64,000 bases of DNA, from NCBI GenBank assembly GCA_937927415.1, contig CALBDS010000003.1, positions 248,001 to 312,000 on the forward strand. The letters run 5' to 3'. Position numbers and translations under genes: made by a program. Positions within the stretch are counted from its first letter, which is position 1. Every line of letters starts with the position of its first letter. Shown here piece by piece: positions 54,880-63,982 of this stretch. Under the pieces are notes generated by a model that was given only the letters and a program-made list of their open reading frames with translations, did not search any database and was not told the DNA's origin. The DNA comes from an uncultured Rhodospirillaceae bacterium (GTDB taxonomy: Bacteria; Pseudomonadota; Alphaproteobacteria; Azospirillales; Azospirillaceae).

Positions 54880-57156
54880 ATGAGCGGCGAGGATGTCGTC
54901 CACCCGACACAGATCAGCCTGACGCGGAATCCTCAGGATGCTCGCCGCATCGACGTCTGCATCGTGCATGGCGAGGCACCCGATGCCATCACCATCCGGT
55001 TCCCGCTCAACAACTGGGTCGTCGGGGCGCTGATACGCCGCTCGGATATTCCAACGGGAATGGTCACGGTATACGTGAGCGCACGGGAGCGGCATTTCGA
55101 CGTTGCGCTCGATATCAAAAGCCTGGCGAAGGTTCTGGAGCCGGTAAAATCAACCGGCGTGTCAATGACGCGCGGTGTCCGCTTGGCACGGTCGGCCAAG
55201 GACACCGATCAGGCCGTTGCCGCCGACGGCGCCGAGAGTGTGCAGTTCGCGATCAGCCGCGGTGACGCGTTCCAGAAGGCCGGGAGTTGGCTGTCGCAAG
55301 ACGGCTGGCTCACGGAGATGGCCTGGATTTCCGCAGATGCAATCATCGATCCGCGCTCCGCCGTGCTATCGGCTCCCGAATCCGAGGACGAGCCACTCCC
55401 TCCCTCCGAGCCACTCCCTCCCAAAACCTCCGTCCCCCCTGCTGACCCTCCAAATCCGTCGCACCGGCCATGGTGGATGGCCGCCGTGTTTCTGCTGGCG
55501 GCGTTTGGGGGAATGTTCGCTCTGTGGCAGACCTGCCGGCTGCCATGGGGTCCGGCTCAATGCCGAAGCGACCTGCGCCTGATGGTCATCGACGCGGAAA
55601 GCCGGGTGCCGATTGGTGGTGCACGGGTCGCCATCACTGGGGTTGCGGGCGCTTCGCTGATAACCGATGCCGGCGGCATCGTGATCCTGACGGAACTGCC
55701 GCCCGGTGAAACGGTGGCCATGACGGTCGAACAGGCCGGTTTCCACCCAGAACGATTGTCACAAACATGCTGCGGCACCGAGCCGGTCACGGTGGCGTTG
55801 CGGCGGCTTTTGCCGGCACCGGCCGAATTGCCGGTGCTGGTCATCGCAGCGGACAGTCGAACCCCCATTCCTGGCGCGGCCGTGGTGGTGCGCGAAGGCT
55901 CCGGAGGGAGGGAACGTGGCCAAGGGGTGACGAACGGTGATGGGCAGGTGACGGTGCCGCAACAACTGTCCGGCATGGAACTGACTGTGTCGGCGACGGC
56001 CCCGGCCTATCTGCCCGGCACCGCGCCTCCGCTCGTATGCTGCAGCAACCGGCCGGTGATTGTGGAACTGCAGCCTGCCCCGCCGGTGACGGCGGATCTG
56101 TCAGTCCAGGTGGTGGAGAGCGGGAGCCGGTCGGCAATCGCCGGGGCGGAGGTCACCGCCCGGCCGGACGACGGCATCGAACGCAAAGCCATCACCAACG
56201 CCGCCGGGCTGGCTGATTTTCCCACACAGATGCGTGGCGCTTCTTTTGCGGTGTCGGCGATGGCACAGGGGTATAGCCCAGGACATATTCCACCGTTTAC
56301 ATGCTGCGATCCTTCTGCCGTTACTGTCGAACTGCGTCCGGTGGTGGCGGAACTCCAACTGCACGTGGCTGACGCGGCCACCTCGGCACCGATAGCCGGT
56401 GCCGAGATCCGCCTGGGTGCGAACACGGCAACCACCGGCACGGGGGGGGACGCCAGTTTCCCCGGTCAAGACCCGGGACGGCTCCTGTCGGTGAGTGTGT
56501 CGGCACCGGGCTATACCCCCCAGACGTGGATGGATGTCGCCTGCTGCAGTGGTCCGCCGCGGGTGTTGCCTTTGCAACGGGCGCTAACGGACCTGCGCGT
56601 GACAGTGATTGATGCGGTGACCAGCGCACCGATCCCATCGGCGGATGTCAGCTTGTATGCGGGCGGACTGCTGCGCAACAAGGTTCCCGTTGACAACAGC
56701 GGGCGGGCGATCTTCACCCAGCAAGCTTCGGGCGCGGCGTTGGCGGTGGCGGCATCAAGCCCCGGTTACGATCCGGCTTCGCCACAACCTGTCACCTGCT
56801 GCCGGGCGCAGCCGGAGATCATCCGGCTCAACCATATGCGGTTTGCTCAGGGCCAATGGCGGGCGAACCGGCAGGGCGAAGGATCTTCGACCACCTTCGT
56901 GTTCGATGTGCGCAATGACGGTGGGCGGTTGACCGTCAGCGAGTCGGGGAGAACATGCTCCGTCGCACTGTCGATCCAACTGCGCAACCGTGAGGCGTTG
57001 ATGAAGGCGTCGGACGGCGTGGTCTGTGCGCAGGCCGGGGGGGCGACCGTCTTTTCCTGTGAAGCCGAGAGTGATGCCGTTGCCCGCTGCACCGCGTACG
57101 CGGACGACGTGCAGGGACGGCGACTCTTCAGCCTTCTGCTCCGACGTGAACGATAA
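54880..57156 (+). CDS. Membrane protein with five CC-type carboxypeptidase-regulatory-like repeats (SrfB island)
   Basis: About 758 residues. An unrecognised cytosolic N-terminal domain (about 1-165) and a proline-rich linker lead to a transmembrane helix (about 198-216). A C-R-L-P-W-G-x2-x-C juxtamembrane motif follows, then five beta-sandwich repeats of about 80-90 residues (229-652). Each repeat begins L-x-V-x-V-I/V-D-A/E and ends with C-C before a final strand. The C-terminal domain (about 655-758; F-A-Q-G-Q-W-R-A ... R-R-E-R) matches the end of the protease. The ATG at 54880 has GGAG seven bases upstream; a TTG at 54856 is less likely. Cysteine pairs occur only after the membrane helix, as expected for a periplasmic location. 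Function unknown. Confidence 0.8.
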   Translation: MSGEDVVHPTQISLTRNPQDARRIDVCIVHGEAPDAITIRFPLNNWVVGALIRRSDIPTGMVTVYVSARERHFDVALDIKSLAKVLEPVKSTGVSMTRGVRLARSAKDTDQAVAADGAESVQFAISRGDAFQKAGSWLSQDGWLTEMAWISADAIIDPRSAVLSAPESEDEPLPPSEPLPPKTSVPPADPPNPSHRPWWMAAVFLLAAFGGMFALWQTCRLPWGPAQCRSDLRLMVIDAESRVPIGGARVAITGVAGASLITDAGGIVILTELPPGETVAMTVEQAGFHPERLSQTCCGTEPVTVALRRLLPAPAELPVLVIAADSRTPIPGAAVVVREGSGGRERGQGVTNGDGQVTVPQQLSGMELTVSATAPAYLPGTAPPLVCCSNRPVIVELQPAPPVTADLSVQVVESGSRSAIAGAEVTARPDDGIERKAITNAAGLADFPTQMRGASFAVSAMAQGYSPGHIPPFTCCDPSAVTVELRPVVAELQLHVADAATSAPIAGAEIRLGANTATTGTGGDASFPGQDPGRLLSVSVSAPGYTPQTWMDVACCSGPPRVLPLQRALTDLRVTVIDAVTSAPIPSADVSLYAGGLLRNKVPVDNSGRAIFTQQASGAALAVAASSPGYDPASPQPVTCCRAQPEIIRLNHMRFAQGQWRANRQGEGSSTTFVFDVRNDGGRLTVSESGRTCSVALSIQLRNREALMKASDGVVCAQAGGATVFSCEAESDAVARCTAYADDVQGRRLFSLLLRRER

Positions 57157-57165
57157 GGAACAGGC

Positions 57166-59859
57166 ATGAGCCAGACAATCGCGCGTTATGAGATCCGGAC
57201 GACGGAGGGAACGGAGGTTCGTCCTGTTCTCGACGGTACGGTTGAAGTTGGCGTTCTGTACGAGCAGTTCCGTCAGGTTTTCGCAGCCGATGACGCCCAC
57301 TGCCTGTTCGCACGCCCGGTACCGGGGGTGGAGGCGGATGGGCGGAAGGTGATCCGGTGGATGACGGATCTCGAAGGGGAGGTGCGGGGGTTCGATGACC
57401 TGACCCCGACGGAGCAGGAGGAGCTTCTGTGGCGGGTGCGGAACACCATGGGGCGCCTGCATCGGCTGGTGGAGGAGCATCCGGTGCACGACGAGAGCGA
57501 GCGCCGGGCGCTGCTGCGGTCACTGGAGAAGGCATTTGAAATCCCCGGAACGGCGTCGGTGTTTATGATCGGCGGAGAGCCGGTGCTGACGGAATGGGGG
57601 TTTGTGCGCAGCGTGTGGAACGCGCCGCATCGTGTGCTGCGCATGCTGTTTGATGAGCGCCTGCCGGTGGAAGGGAGTCTGACGGTGCAGGTCCGGTCCT
57701 GGCAGGGCGCGGTGCCGGGAATGTGGGTGGCGCTTGAGACGGAGGGACGTGCGGACCGGCGCGGTGTGACGGATGATACCGGGGCGGTGTGCTTTGCCGG
57801 GCTGCCGTTGGAACGGGCGCTGTCGGTGCTGGTGATGGAGGAAGCCGGTCCCGGGGGGGCGGTGCTGGCGCGGAGTACGGCCCGTCTGACAGCCGGAGCG
57901 GCGGACCAGACCGTGGCGCTGACGGTGGATCGGCCGCGCCGCGTGGTCCTGCGGGCGGTCGCGGCGGACGGCAGCGGCCCGGTGCCGGGAGTGACGGTAT
58001 CGGTGCGGGCGATCGACGGCTCAGGCACGACGTTGACCATGGCGGAAGGGGTAACCAACGGAGCGGGGGAATTGGAACTGCCCCCGGTATCCGGTGCCGC
58101 GGTGGCGCTTGCGGGACGGATGCGGCTGGCAGAAGGAAACGAGACGCCGGTGCAGACGGCGCTGTCGGCAGACATCGATTTGTACGACGTTGTGATTGAA
58201 CGGCCGGCACCACGGCTGGTACGGCCGGTTCGGAGATGGCCACGCCCCGCAGTGGCGGGTCTGATAGCGGCGGGCCTTGTGCTGGCGGGACTGGTGCTGG
58301 CCGGGCTGTGGCGGGATTGTCGGTTGCCGTGGGGTTCGGAACACTGCTGGGGTGACCTGCGTCTTCTGGTGGTGGAGGCGGGAACGCAGTCGCCGGTGGC
58401 CGGGGCGTCGCTGGTGGTGATGGCCAATGGCACCGAGATCGGCCGGCTGGAAAGCGGTGCCGACGGCGTGGCGGTGTTGCCCCGGCAAGCGCAGGGCAGC
58501 GCGCTGACGGTGAGTGTCACGGCGGCAGACCACGCGGCGGGGGCGGCGACGTCGATGACATGCTGCACCGGCCAGCCGATGGTGGTAACGGTGCAGCGGC
58601 TGATGGCCGACCTCAAGGTCAGCGTGGTCGATGCCGCGACACGAGCACCGATCGCCGGCGCGGAGGTGGTGGTGCGTGACCCGGCGGGCAAGGCCGAGCG
58701 TGGCAGGACAACCACCAATGCCGTCGGTCAGGCCGGTTTTACCGGGTTACCACAGGGAACCACTCTGGCCGTCTCAGCCTCGGCCATCGGCTATGCGGCG
58801 GGGGCGGCATCGCCCATGCGATGCTGCGGCGAAACGCCGGTTGTGGCATTGAATCGGATTCTGGCCGAACTGCGCGTCACCGTCATTGATGCCGCGACCG
58901 GCGCGCCGATCCCGGGTGCTGACGTCACGCTGTACGAGCGGGCCGGTGGGCCGGTGCGCAGCAAGGTCGCAGCCAACCAGAACGGGCACGCGAACTTTCC
59001 CGGACAGCCGCAGGGGGCATCCATGGCGGTGGTGGCGATGGCGGCGGGCTATGATCCGGCCCCGCCCCAGACCGTCGCATGCTGCGGCGAACAGGCGGTG
59101 GTAAAGTTGAAACGGACCATGCAGCCGTTGCAGGTCAAAGTGGTCGATGCCCGGACCGGCGTGGGATTGTCCGGGGTGACGGTGAAGTTCCAGCATCCAA
59201 CCGGATCGGGATCCAAGCCCGCGGATCAGACCGGGCTGGCAACCCTTCCCGATCTTCCTGCCGGCACCAGCGTCACCATCGTTGCTGAACGTCGTGGCTA
59301 TGGTTCCTCAGAAGTCACCGTCACATGTTGCAAGGGCATCGTCCCCATTCAACTGACACAATTCACAATTATTAAAGGAAATAATAAATTCGAAAGAGCC
59401 TCGTCTGGTCTTTTTGCTGCCTATTATATACTTGAGCCGGGAGATCGGAATTTTATCATAGAAATAAACGATAATGGAGCTGACGACGATATTCAGTTGT
59501 TCACAGAAACCGGGAAGCATCTGGCAGGAACAGACCTTGGCGATGAAGTTTGGGCAGCAGAAAATGTCGACGTAAGGTCTGTCCAGGACATGCAAGACAA
59601 AGTCCTAAGACAAGAGAAAGGATTCAAGCCAAACGCCACATACGACAGCACAAGCCTGAATAGTGGCAATGGAAAATTTTCTCTTACCTCTCTGTATTAC
59701 ACAAAATACAATGGAATGCGTATTGGATACAGCGGCGACGGATTCAAAACAAGCAGGAATGAGATTCTTAAGATCGATGAAGTCACGGAAAGACTTATTG
59801 TCATGGTCGTTGGAACTGGACAATTTGATTATAAAGTAGATTACATAGGGCCGAACTAG
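57166..59859 (+). CDS. Membrane protein with SrfA-like N-domain, CC-type repeats and an AT-rich C-terminal domain (SrfB island)
   Basis: An 897-residue protein. The N-terminal domain (about 20-150) has the pattern V-I-R-W-M-x-D-L-E-G-E-V then P-V-L-T-E-W-G-F, which I associate with SrfA-type proteins. Two beta-sandwich repeats without CC (about 165-350) precede a transmembrane helix (about 361-382) and the D-C-R-L-P-W-G-x2-x-C motif. Four CC-bearing repeats (about 395-725) follow. The last 170 residues form a different, beta-rich domain encoded by DNA of only about 40% G+C, against about 70% just before. It starts 9 bases after the previous gene, with AAGGAA upstream, and is partly duplicated from it. 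Confidence 0.8.
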   Translation: MSQTIARYEIRTTEGTEVRPVLDGTVEVGVLYEQFRQVFAADDAHCLFARPVPGVEADGRKVIRWMTDLEGEVRGFDDLTPTEQEELLWRVRNTMGRLHRLVEEHPVHDESERRALLRSLEKAFEIPGTASVFMIGGEPVLTEWGFVRSVWNAPHRVLRMLFDERLPVEGSLTVQVRSWQGAVPGMWVALETEGRADRRGVTDDTGAVCFAGLPLERALSVLVMEEAGPGGAVLARSTARLTAGAADQTVALTVDRPRRVVLRAVAADGSGPVPGVTVSVRAIDGSGTTLTMAEGVTNGAGELELPPVSGAAVALAGRMRLAEGNETPVQTALSADIDLYDVVIERPAPRLVRPVRRWPRPAVAGLIAAGLVLAGLVLAGLWRDCRLPWGSEHCWGDLRLLVVEAGTQSPVAGASLVVMANGTEIGRLESGADGVAVLPRQAQGSALTVSVTAADHAAGAATSMTCCTGQPMVVTVQRLMADLKVSVVDAATRAPIAGAEVVVRDPAGKAERGRTTTNAVGQAGFTGLPQGTTLAVSASAIGYAAGAASPMRCCGETPVVALNRILAELRVTVIDAATGAPIPGADVTLYERAGGPVRSKVAANQNGHANFPGQPQGASMAVVAMAAGYDPAPPQTVACCGEQAVVKLKRTMQPLQVKVVDARTGVGLSGVTVKFQHPTGSGSKPADQTGLATLPDLPAGTSVTIVAERRGYGSSEVTVTCCKGIVPIQLTQFTIIKGNNKFERASSGLFAAYYILEPGDRNFIIEINDNGADDDIQLFTETGKHLAGTDLGDEVWAAENVDVRSVQDMQDKVLRQEKGFKPNATYDSTSLNSGNGKFSLTSLYYTKYNGMRIGYSGDGFKTSRNEILKIDEVTERLIVMVVGTGQFDYKVDYIGPN

Positions 59860-59905
59860 AGCTGGCATTCCGGAATACCTGCTTCAATCATCAGGAAACA
59901 AAACG

Positions 59906-62869
59906 ATGAAGACGATCAATCTTATCGGAAATTCTGGAATTCAGTTCATCGATCTTGTCGGCGATTTTGGAAGCGGTTCGGCCGCGGCGAGGGTCACACA
60001 AAATGTTTGCGAACTGGAGTATGAGGACAGCGCCGAACTGGTGTTTCTCCGCATGTCGGACGATGGGCGGACCTTCGTCAACGTCCTGAATGGCGACCCG
60101 GTTATCGATCCGAAGACCAAGCGGCCGGTGGGAGAGGAGCGCATCAGCACAATCACCGCGCGTCCGGTCCTGGAATGCTTCGAGGGATGCTGGCTGCCGG
60201 TGCCCTATTTCCGCCGCCGGCTCGTCCAGGATCGCGTCGAGTTCGAACATGGCCCGCTGGTCTGGGCGCGCATGCGTTTCCAGCCGATCGCCGGCACACC
60301 GCGGCCGGGCGGCCCAACCCACAGCATCGTTCTGGCGTTCGACACCACTCTGGCGGCGGATGACCAGCACGATTCCTATCTGTTGCCCACGACCGACGAC
60401 CACAGTCAGTTTTCCTTCGCTCTGGTGACCCGGGCCGAGGACAGCATGGGCTTCCTGTCCGAGACGTGGGTGATGCAGTGGCTGCAATCCTGCTTCAACA
60501 CCCGGAAAAGCCGACTTGGCGCGCTGGTTCATTCCGATTTTCACCTCCTGCCAATCGCTCTCTATTCGACCCTCCTGCGCATGCTCGCAACCGCGGCCGA
60601 GTTCCCGGAGGTCAAGCTGCACTACGAAGACAGGCCGGCCGACGAAAAGTTGGACATTGAGGTCGATCTGGTCCTCGACATCGGGAACTCCCGATCCTGC
60701 GGTATCCTTTTGCAAAGCAACGAAGGCGAAGCGGTTACCTTCAACCAGAACGCATCGCGCCTGCGCATCCGCGACCTCTCCCAGCCCGATGTCGTCTACG
60801 ACGATGCTTTTCCGATGCATGTGGAATTCGTCCGGACGGACTTCGGCCCGGTGGAGGCGACGAGCCTCTGCGGCCGCCCCGACGCATTCGACTGGCCCAG
60901 CTTGTTGCGGCTGGGGCACGAGGCCGTCCGCCGCGCAGTGGTCAGCGGCTCGCCGAACTACCCCACAGGCATGTCAAGCCCCAAGCGGTATTTGTGGGAC
61001 ACCGAACCGCGCCACGATGACGATCACTGGTGCCTCAATCCGGTCGGGGACAAGCCCAACCCGCCCCTCAGCGAGTTCACCAACCAGTTCTCACGTGACG
61101 GCGCCCTTCTGGATGGCCAGGGACAGCGGCTTCTTGCCTCACGGGCATGCTTCTCGCGGGCATCGTTGATGACGTTCGTGTTCGTGGAACTGATCCTGCA
61201 CGCCATGGTGCAGATCAACAGTCCTGAATTCCGGACCCATCATGGCCGCGAAACCCGCCGCCGCAGCTTGCGCCGGATCGTGGTGACCTGCCCGACCGCT
61301 ATGTTGGAACGCGAAAAGGTGGCCCTGCGCCGGCACGCGCGCGACGCGATCACGGCATTGAAAGGGCATTTTTCCGGCACGGCACCGTTTGATATCGACA
61401 TCCGCGTTATCCCTGATCCCGACGACATCGACGTCCGGCCGGAACTCCGCCACGAATGGGGATACGACGAGGCGACCTGCGCCCAGCTCGTGTTCGTCTA
61501 TGGCGAGATTCACAGCCGGTTCGGTGGTGATGTCGGGCGTTTCTTCCGGACCTATGGCCGGGAGCGCGCATCGATCGACGGGGACCGCCCGTCCTTGCGG
61601 GTTGCCAGCGTCGATATCGGCGGCGGCACCACCGACGTTATGGTGTGCACCTACACTTACGACGCATCCTCGGCAACACCGGTCGTCAAGCCGAAACCGG
61701 ACTTCTGGGAAGGCTTCAACATCGCTGGCGACGACATCGCCAAGCGGGTGATCGAACGTTGCGTTCTGCCGCCAATCGGCGAGCGGGCACGCGAATTGGG
61801 CTGCAGTGACCCGGCGGTCGCCCTGAATATGCTGTTCGGGGCAGACTATGGCGGACAGTCGGCTGCCGACCGCATGCACCGGCAGGCTTTCGCCAATCAG
61901 GTGGCGATGCCAATGGCCCTTGCGATGATCCGGCACGCCGTGGAGCGCAAGCCAGCCGAGCAGCGCGACTATCGCAGCTTCTTCGAGGATCAACCCGCAC
62001 CGCAACGGGCGATCGAAGAGTATGTCGAGCGACGGATCGAAAGCCTCGGTGGTCGCGGGTTCCGGCTGGCAGACATGATCTGGTCGCTCGACCACCAGGA
62101 AGTGGAGCTTTCCGTTCGGCAGGTCATGCAGAAACGGATCGCCGCGCTGTGTGGGATTCTGGCTCAGTACAATTGTGATCTGCTGCTGCTTGCCGGACGC
62201 CCGACGCTCATGCCGGTGGTGCGCGAACTCTTCGTGTCGTTCTTGCCGGTGTCACCCGACCGGATCGTCAATCTGGGCCGATACCGTATCGGCACCTGGT
62301 ACCCATTTTCCGACGCCAAGGGGGTCATTCACGACCCCAAGACCTGCGTCACCGTCGGCGCTGCGGTGGCTCTCATGGCAGGAAATCTGTCCCGGCTGGA
62401 ACGCTTCCGGATCGATACCATCCATCTGCGCAGAAACGTTCATTCGACGGCGGCCTACATCGGCACCTTCAACCCGCAGCACCAAAAACTCGACGATGTG
62501 GTTCTCGGGCCGGATCCGGAGCACAGTCATGGCACGCTTCTCTTCAACGGCGACACCTTGATCGGTATGCGCCAGCTCCCCGGCGATGGGTGGATCGCCT
62601 CCCCGCTCGGCAAGCTGCGATTCCGACCGCCGAGGGCTGAAGAGAGTGAATCCCCGGCGGAGCGGCTGCGCAATCGGCTTCCCCTGTCGGTAACGCTGAA
62701 GCGCGACCCCACCCGGCCGGAACTGCGCGAAACCATCCGTCGGGCGGAGGTCCTGGACAACCAGGGCCAGCCGGTCGGCGGCGATCCGCTGGAACTGAAG
62801 CCCCAGTCGCTTGCCTCCGAGGCCGGGCATTGGCTCGACACCGGCACGTTCTTCCTTTCCAAGTTCTAA
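59906..62869 (+). CDS. srfB: SrfB-family actin/Hsp70-like ATPase
   Basis: A 987-residue cytosolic protein matching the SrfB family in length and motif order. An N-terminal domain (about 1-245) of unknown role precedes an actin-like ATPase. Phosphate loop 1 is D-L-V-L-D-I-G-N-S-R-S-C-G near residue 252, phosphate loop 2 is S-V-D-I-G-G-G-T-T-D-V near 570, and the adenosine motif is L-L-A-G-R-P-T-L-M-P near 758. All nucleotide-binding signatures look intact. SrfB was named from a Salmonella gene controlled by SsrB; its biochemical role is not established. It lies 46 bases after the repeat protein and 20 before the coiled-coil gene, and is the energy-using component of the island. Confidence 0.88.
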   Translation: MKTINLIGNSGIQFIDLVGDFGSGSAAARVTQNVCELEYEDSAELVFLRMSDDGRTFVNVLNGDPVIDPKTKRPVGEERISTITARPVLECFEGCWLPVPYFRRRLVQDRVEFEHGPLVWARMRFQPIAGTPRPGGPTHSIVLAFDTTLAADDQHDSYLLPTTDDHSQFSFALVTRAEDSMGFLSETWVMQWLQSCFNTRKSRLGALVHSDFHLLPIALYSTLLRMLATAAEFPEVKLHYEDRPADEKLDIEVDLVLDIGNSRSCGILLQSNEGEAVTFNQNASRLRIRDLSQPDVVYDDAFPMHVEFVRTDFGPVEATSLCGRPDAFDWPSLLRLGHEAVRRAVVSGSPNYPTGMSSPKRYLWDTEPRHDDDHWCLNPVGDKPNPPLSEFTNQFSRDGALLDGQGQRLLASRACFSRASLMTFVFVELILHAMVQINSPEFRTHHGRETRRRSLRRIVVTCPTAMLEREKVALRRHARDAITALKGHFSGTAPFDIDIRVIPDPDDIDVRPELRHEWGYDEATCAQLVFVYGEIHSRFGGDVGRFFRTYGRERASIDGDRPSLRVASVDIGGGTTDVMVCTYTYDASSATPVVKPKPDFWEGFNIAGDDIAKRVIERCVLPPIGERARELGCSDPAVALNMLFGADYGGQSAADRMHRQAFANQVAMPMALAMIRHAVERKPAEQRDYRSFFEDQPAPQRAIEEYVERRIESLGGRGFRLADMIWSLDHQEVELSVRQVMQKRIAALCGILAQYNCDLLLLAGRPTLMPVVRELFVSFLPVSPDRIVNLGRYRIGTWYPFSDAKGVIHDPKTCVTVGAAVALMAGNLSRLERFRIDTIHLRRNVHSTAAYIGTFNPQHQKLDDVVLGPDPEHSHGTLLFNGDTLIGMRQLPGDGWIASPLGKLRFRPPRAEESESPAERLRNRLPLSVTLKRDPTRPELRETIRRAEVLDNQGQPVGGDPLELKPQSLASEAGHWLDTGTFFLSKF

Positions 62870-62889
62870 GTCAGCGAAGGGATTCGCCC

Positions 62890-63927
62890 GTGTCCGACAA
62901 GACATCGATCCGTGCGCCCCTTCCGGGGCAACAAAAAAAGGACCCCGCCGCGACACCTCCCCCGGCGCCGCGCATCAGCCAACCGCTGGCCGAGCGGCCC
63001 GAACCGCCGGCACCACCGGAGCCGGCACCGCGCGCCCAGCCGGCTCCGGTGGTGCCGCCGCCCGCACAGGCGATGGAGGACGGTTTTCCCAATGTGGATG
63101 ACCTTGCCCGACTGCTGGTCGAATTGGCCGGACCGGACGCTTTTGCCGAATTGGCGGCCAACCCACGGCTTCGCGTTCCCTTGCCGGACGAAGACGATGG
63201 CGACGCGGCTCCACCCGCGCAGGCATGGCTCGCCAGCGTGCTGCGTGCGTTCATGACGATGGACAGCCTGCGGCGGCTGCAAGCCGGGTTGCGGGCCAGC
63301 CTTGGTGAGCTTCACCAGCGGCTGGCGGATGAGACCGCCCGGTGCCAGCAGGCTGAAGCCGCCCTCGCCGATCGCGATGCAAAGATCGTGGCGCTGGAAC
63401 GCCGGCTGTCCGACACCACTGTGCAGCAACACCGCGCCAAGGAGGCGTTGCACCGGACCTTGCCGATCGCCCCGCTGATCGAGCAGAGCTTTGGGTCCGA
63501 TCCCCGGATCGCCGAGGTGCGCGGGGCATTGCGCAGCGCCCTGGATCAGCCGTCCGAGGCGCTCGGGCCCTTCGTGATCGGCTTCTGCCTGGGCTGGATC
63601 GAGGTCCGACTGGGGTTGGCGGAAAGCGCCGTGGACGAGCACGCCAAAGTCGAACGGCTCGGCCGCGCCCTGCGGTCGCTGCTGGCACGGCTCTCCGGAC
63701 TGTACATCCCAGAACGGCGGGACATCCTGCGCAGCGTCGGTGCCTATGTCTCGGCGCATTTCCTCGAATACGACTTCGTTTCGCCCGAGGACTGGCGGGA
63801 CGTCGATCCGTCGGTCCACAACGCCGGGGGTATCGGCGGACATTCGGTCAAGGAAGGGATCAGTTACGCCGTGCTGCGCCGCGGAAATCGGCAGACCGTC
63901 ATCCATGCCGACATCCTCGTTGAATGA
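62890..63927 (+). CDS. Coiled-coil protein, possible nucleotide-exchange/partner protein of SrfB
   Basis: About 345 residues. A proline/alanine-rich N-terminus (about 1-60) is followed by a short acidic helical part, a coiled coil (about 125-200, LRASLGELHQRLADETARC and on), a helical region, and a final beta-rich part with D-P-S-V-H-N-A-G-G and Y-A-V-L-R-R-G. I do not recognise the family. The order of long coiled coil, helical bundle and small terminal beta domain, next to an Hsp70-like gene, recalls GrpE, but the sequence likeness is slight. The GTG start has AAGGGA eight bases upstream. Confidence 0.7.
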   Translation: MSDKTSIRAPLPGQQKKDPAATPPPAPRISQPLAERPEPPAPPEPAPRAQPAPVVPPPAQAMEDGFPNVDDLARLLVELAGPDAFAELAANPRLRVPLPDEDDGDAAPPAQAWLASVLRAFMTMDSLRRLQAGLRASLGELHQRLADETARCQQAEAALADRDAKIVALERRLSDTTVQQHRAKEALHRTLPIAPLIEQSFGSDPRIAEVRGALRSALDQPSEALGPFVIGFCLGWIEVRLGLAESAVDEHAKVERLGRALRSLLARLSGLYIPERRDILRSVGAYVSAHFLEYDFVSPEDWRDVDPSVHNAGGIGGHSVKEGISYAVLRRGNRQTVIHADILVE

Positions 63928-63982
63928 CCATCCCAAACCACCCCGCCGCGAAGCGGACCACAGCGAAACAGGAGGGAAGACG

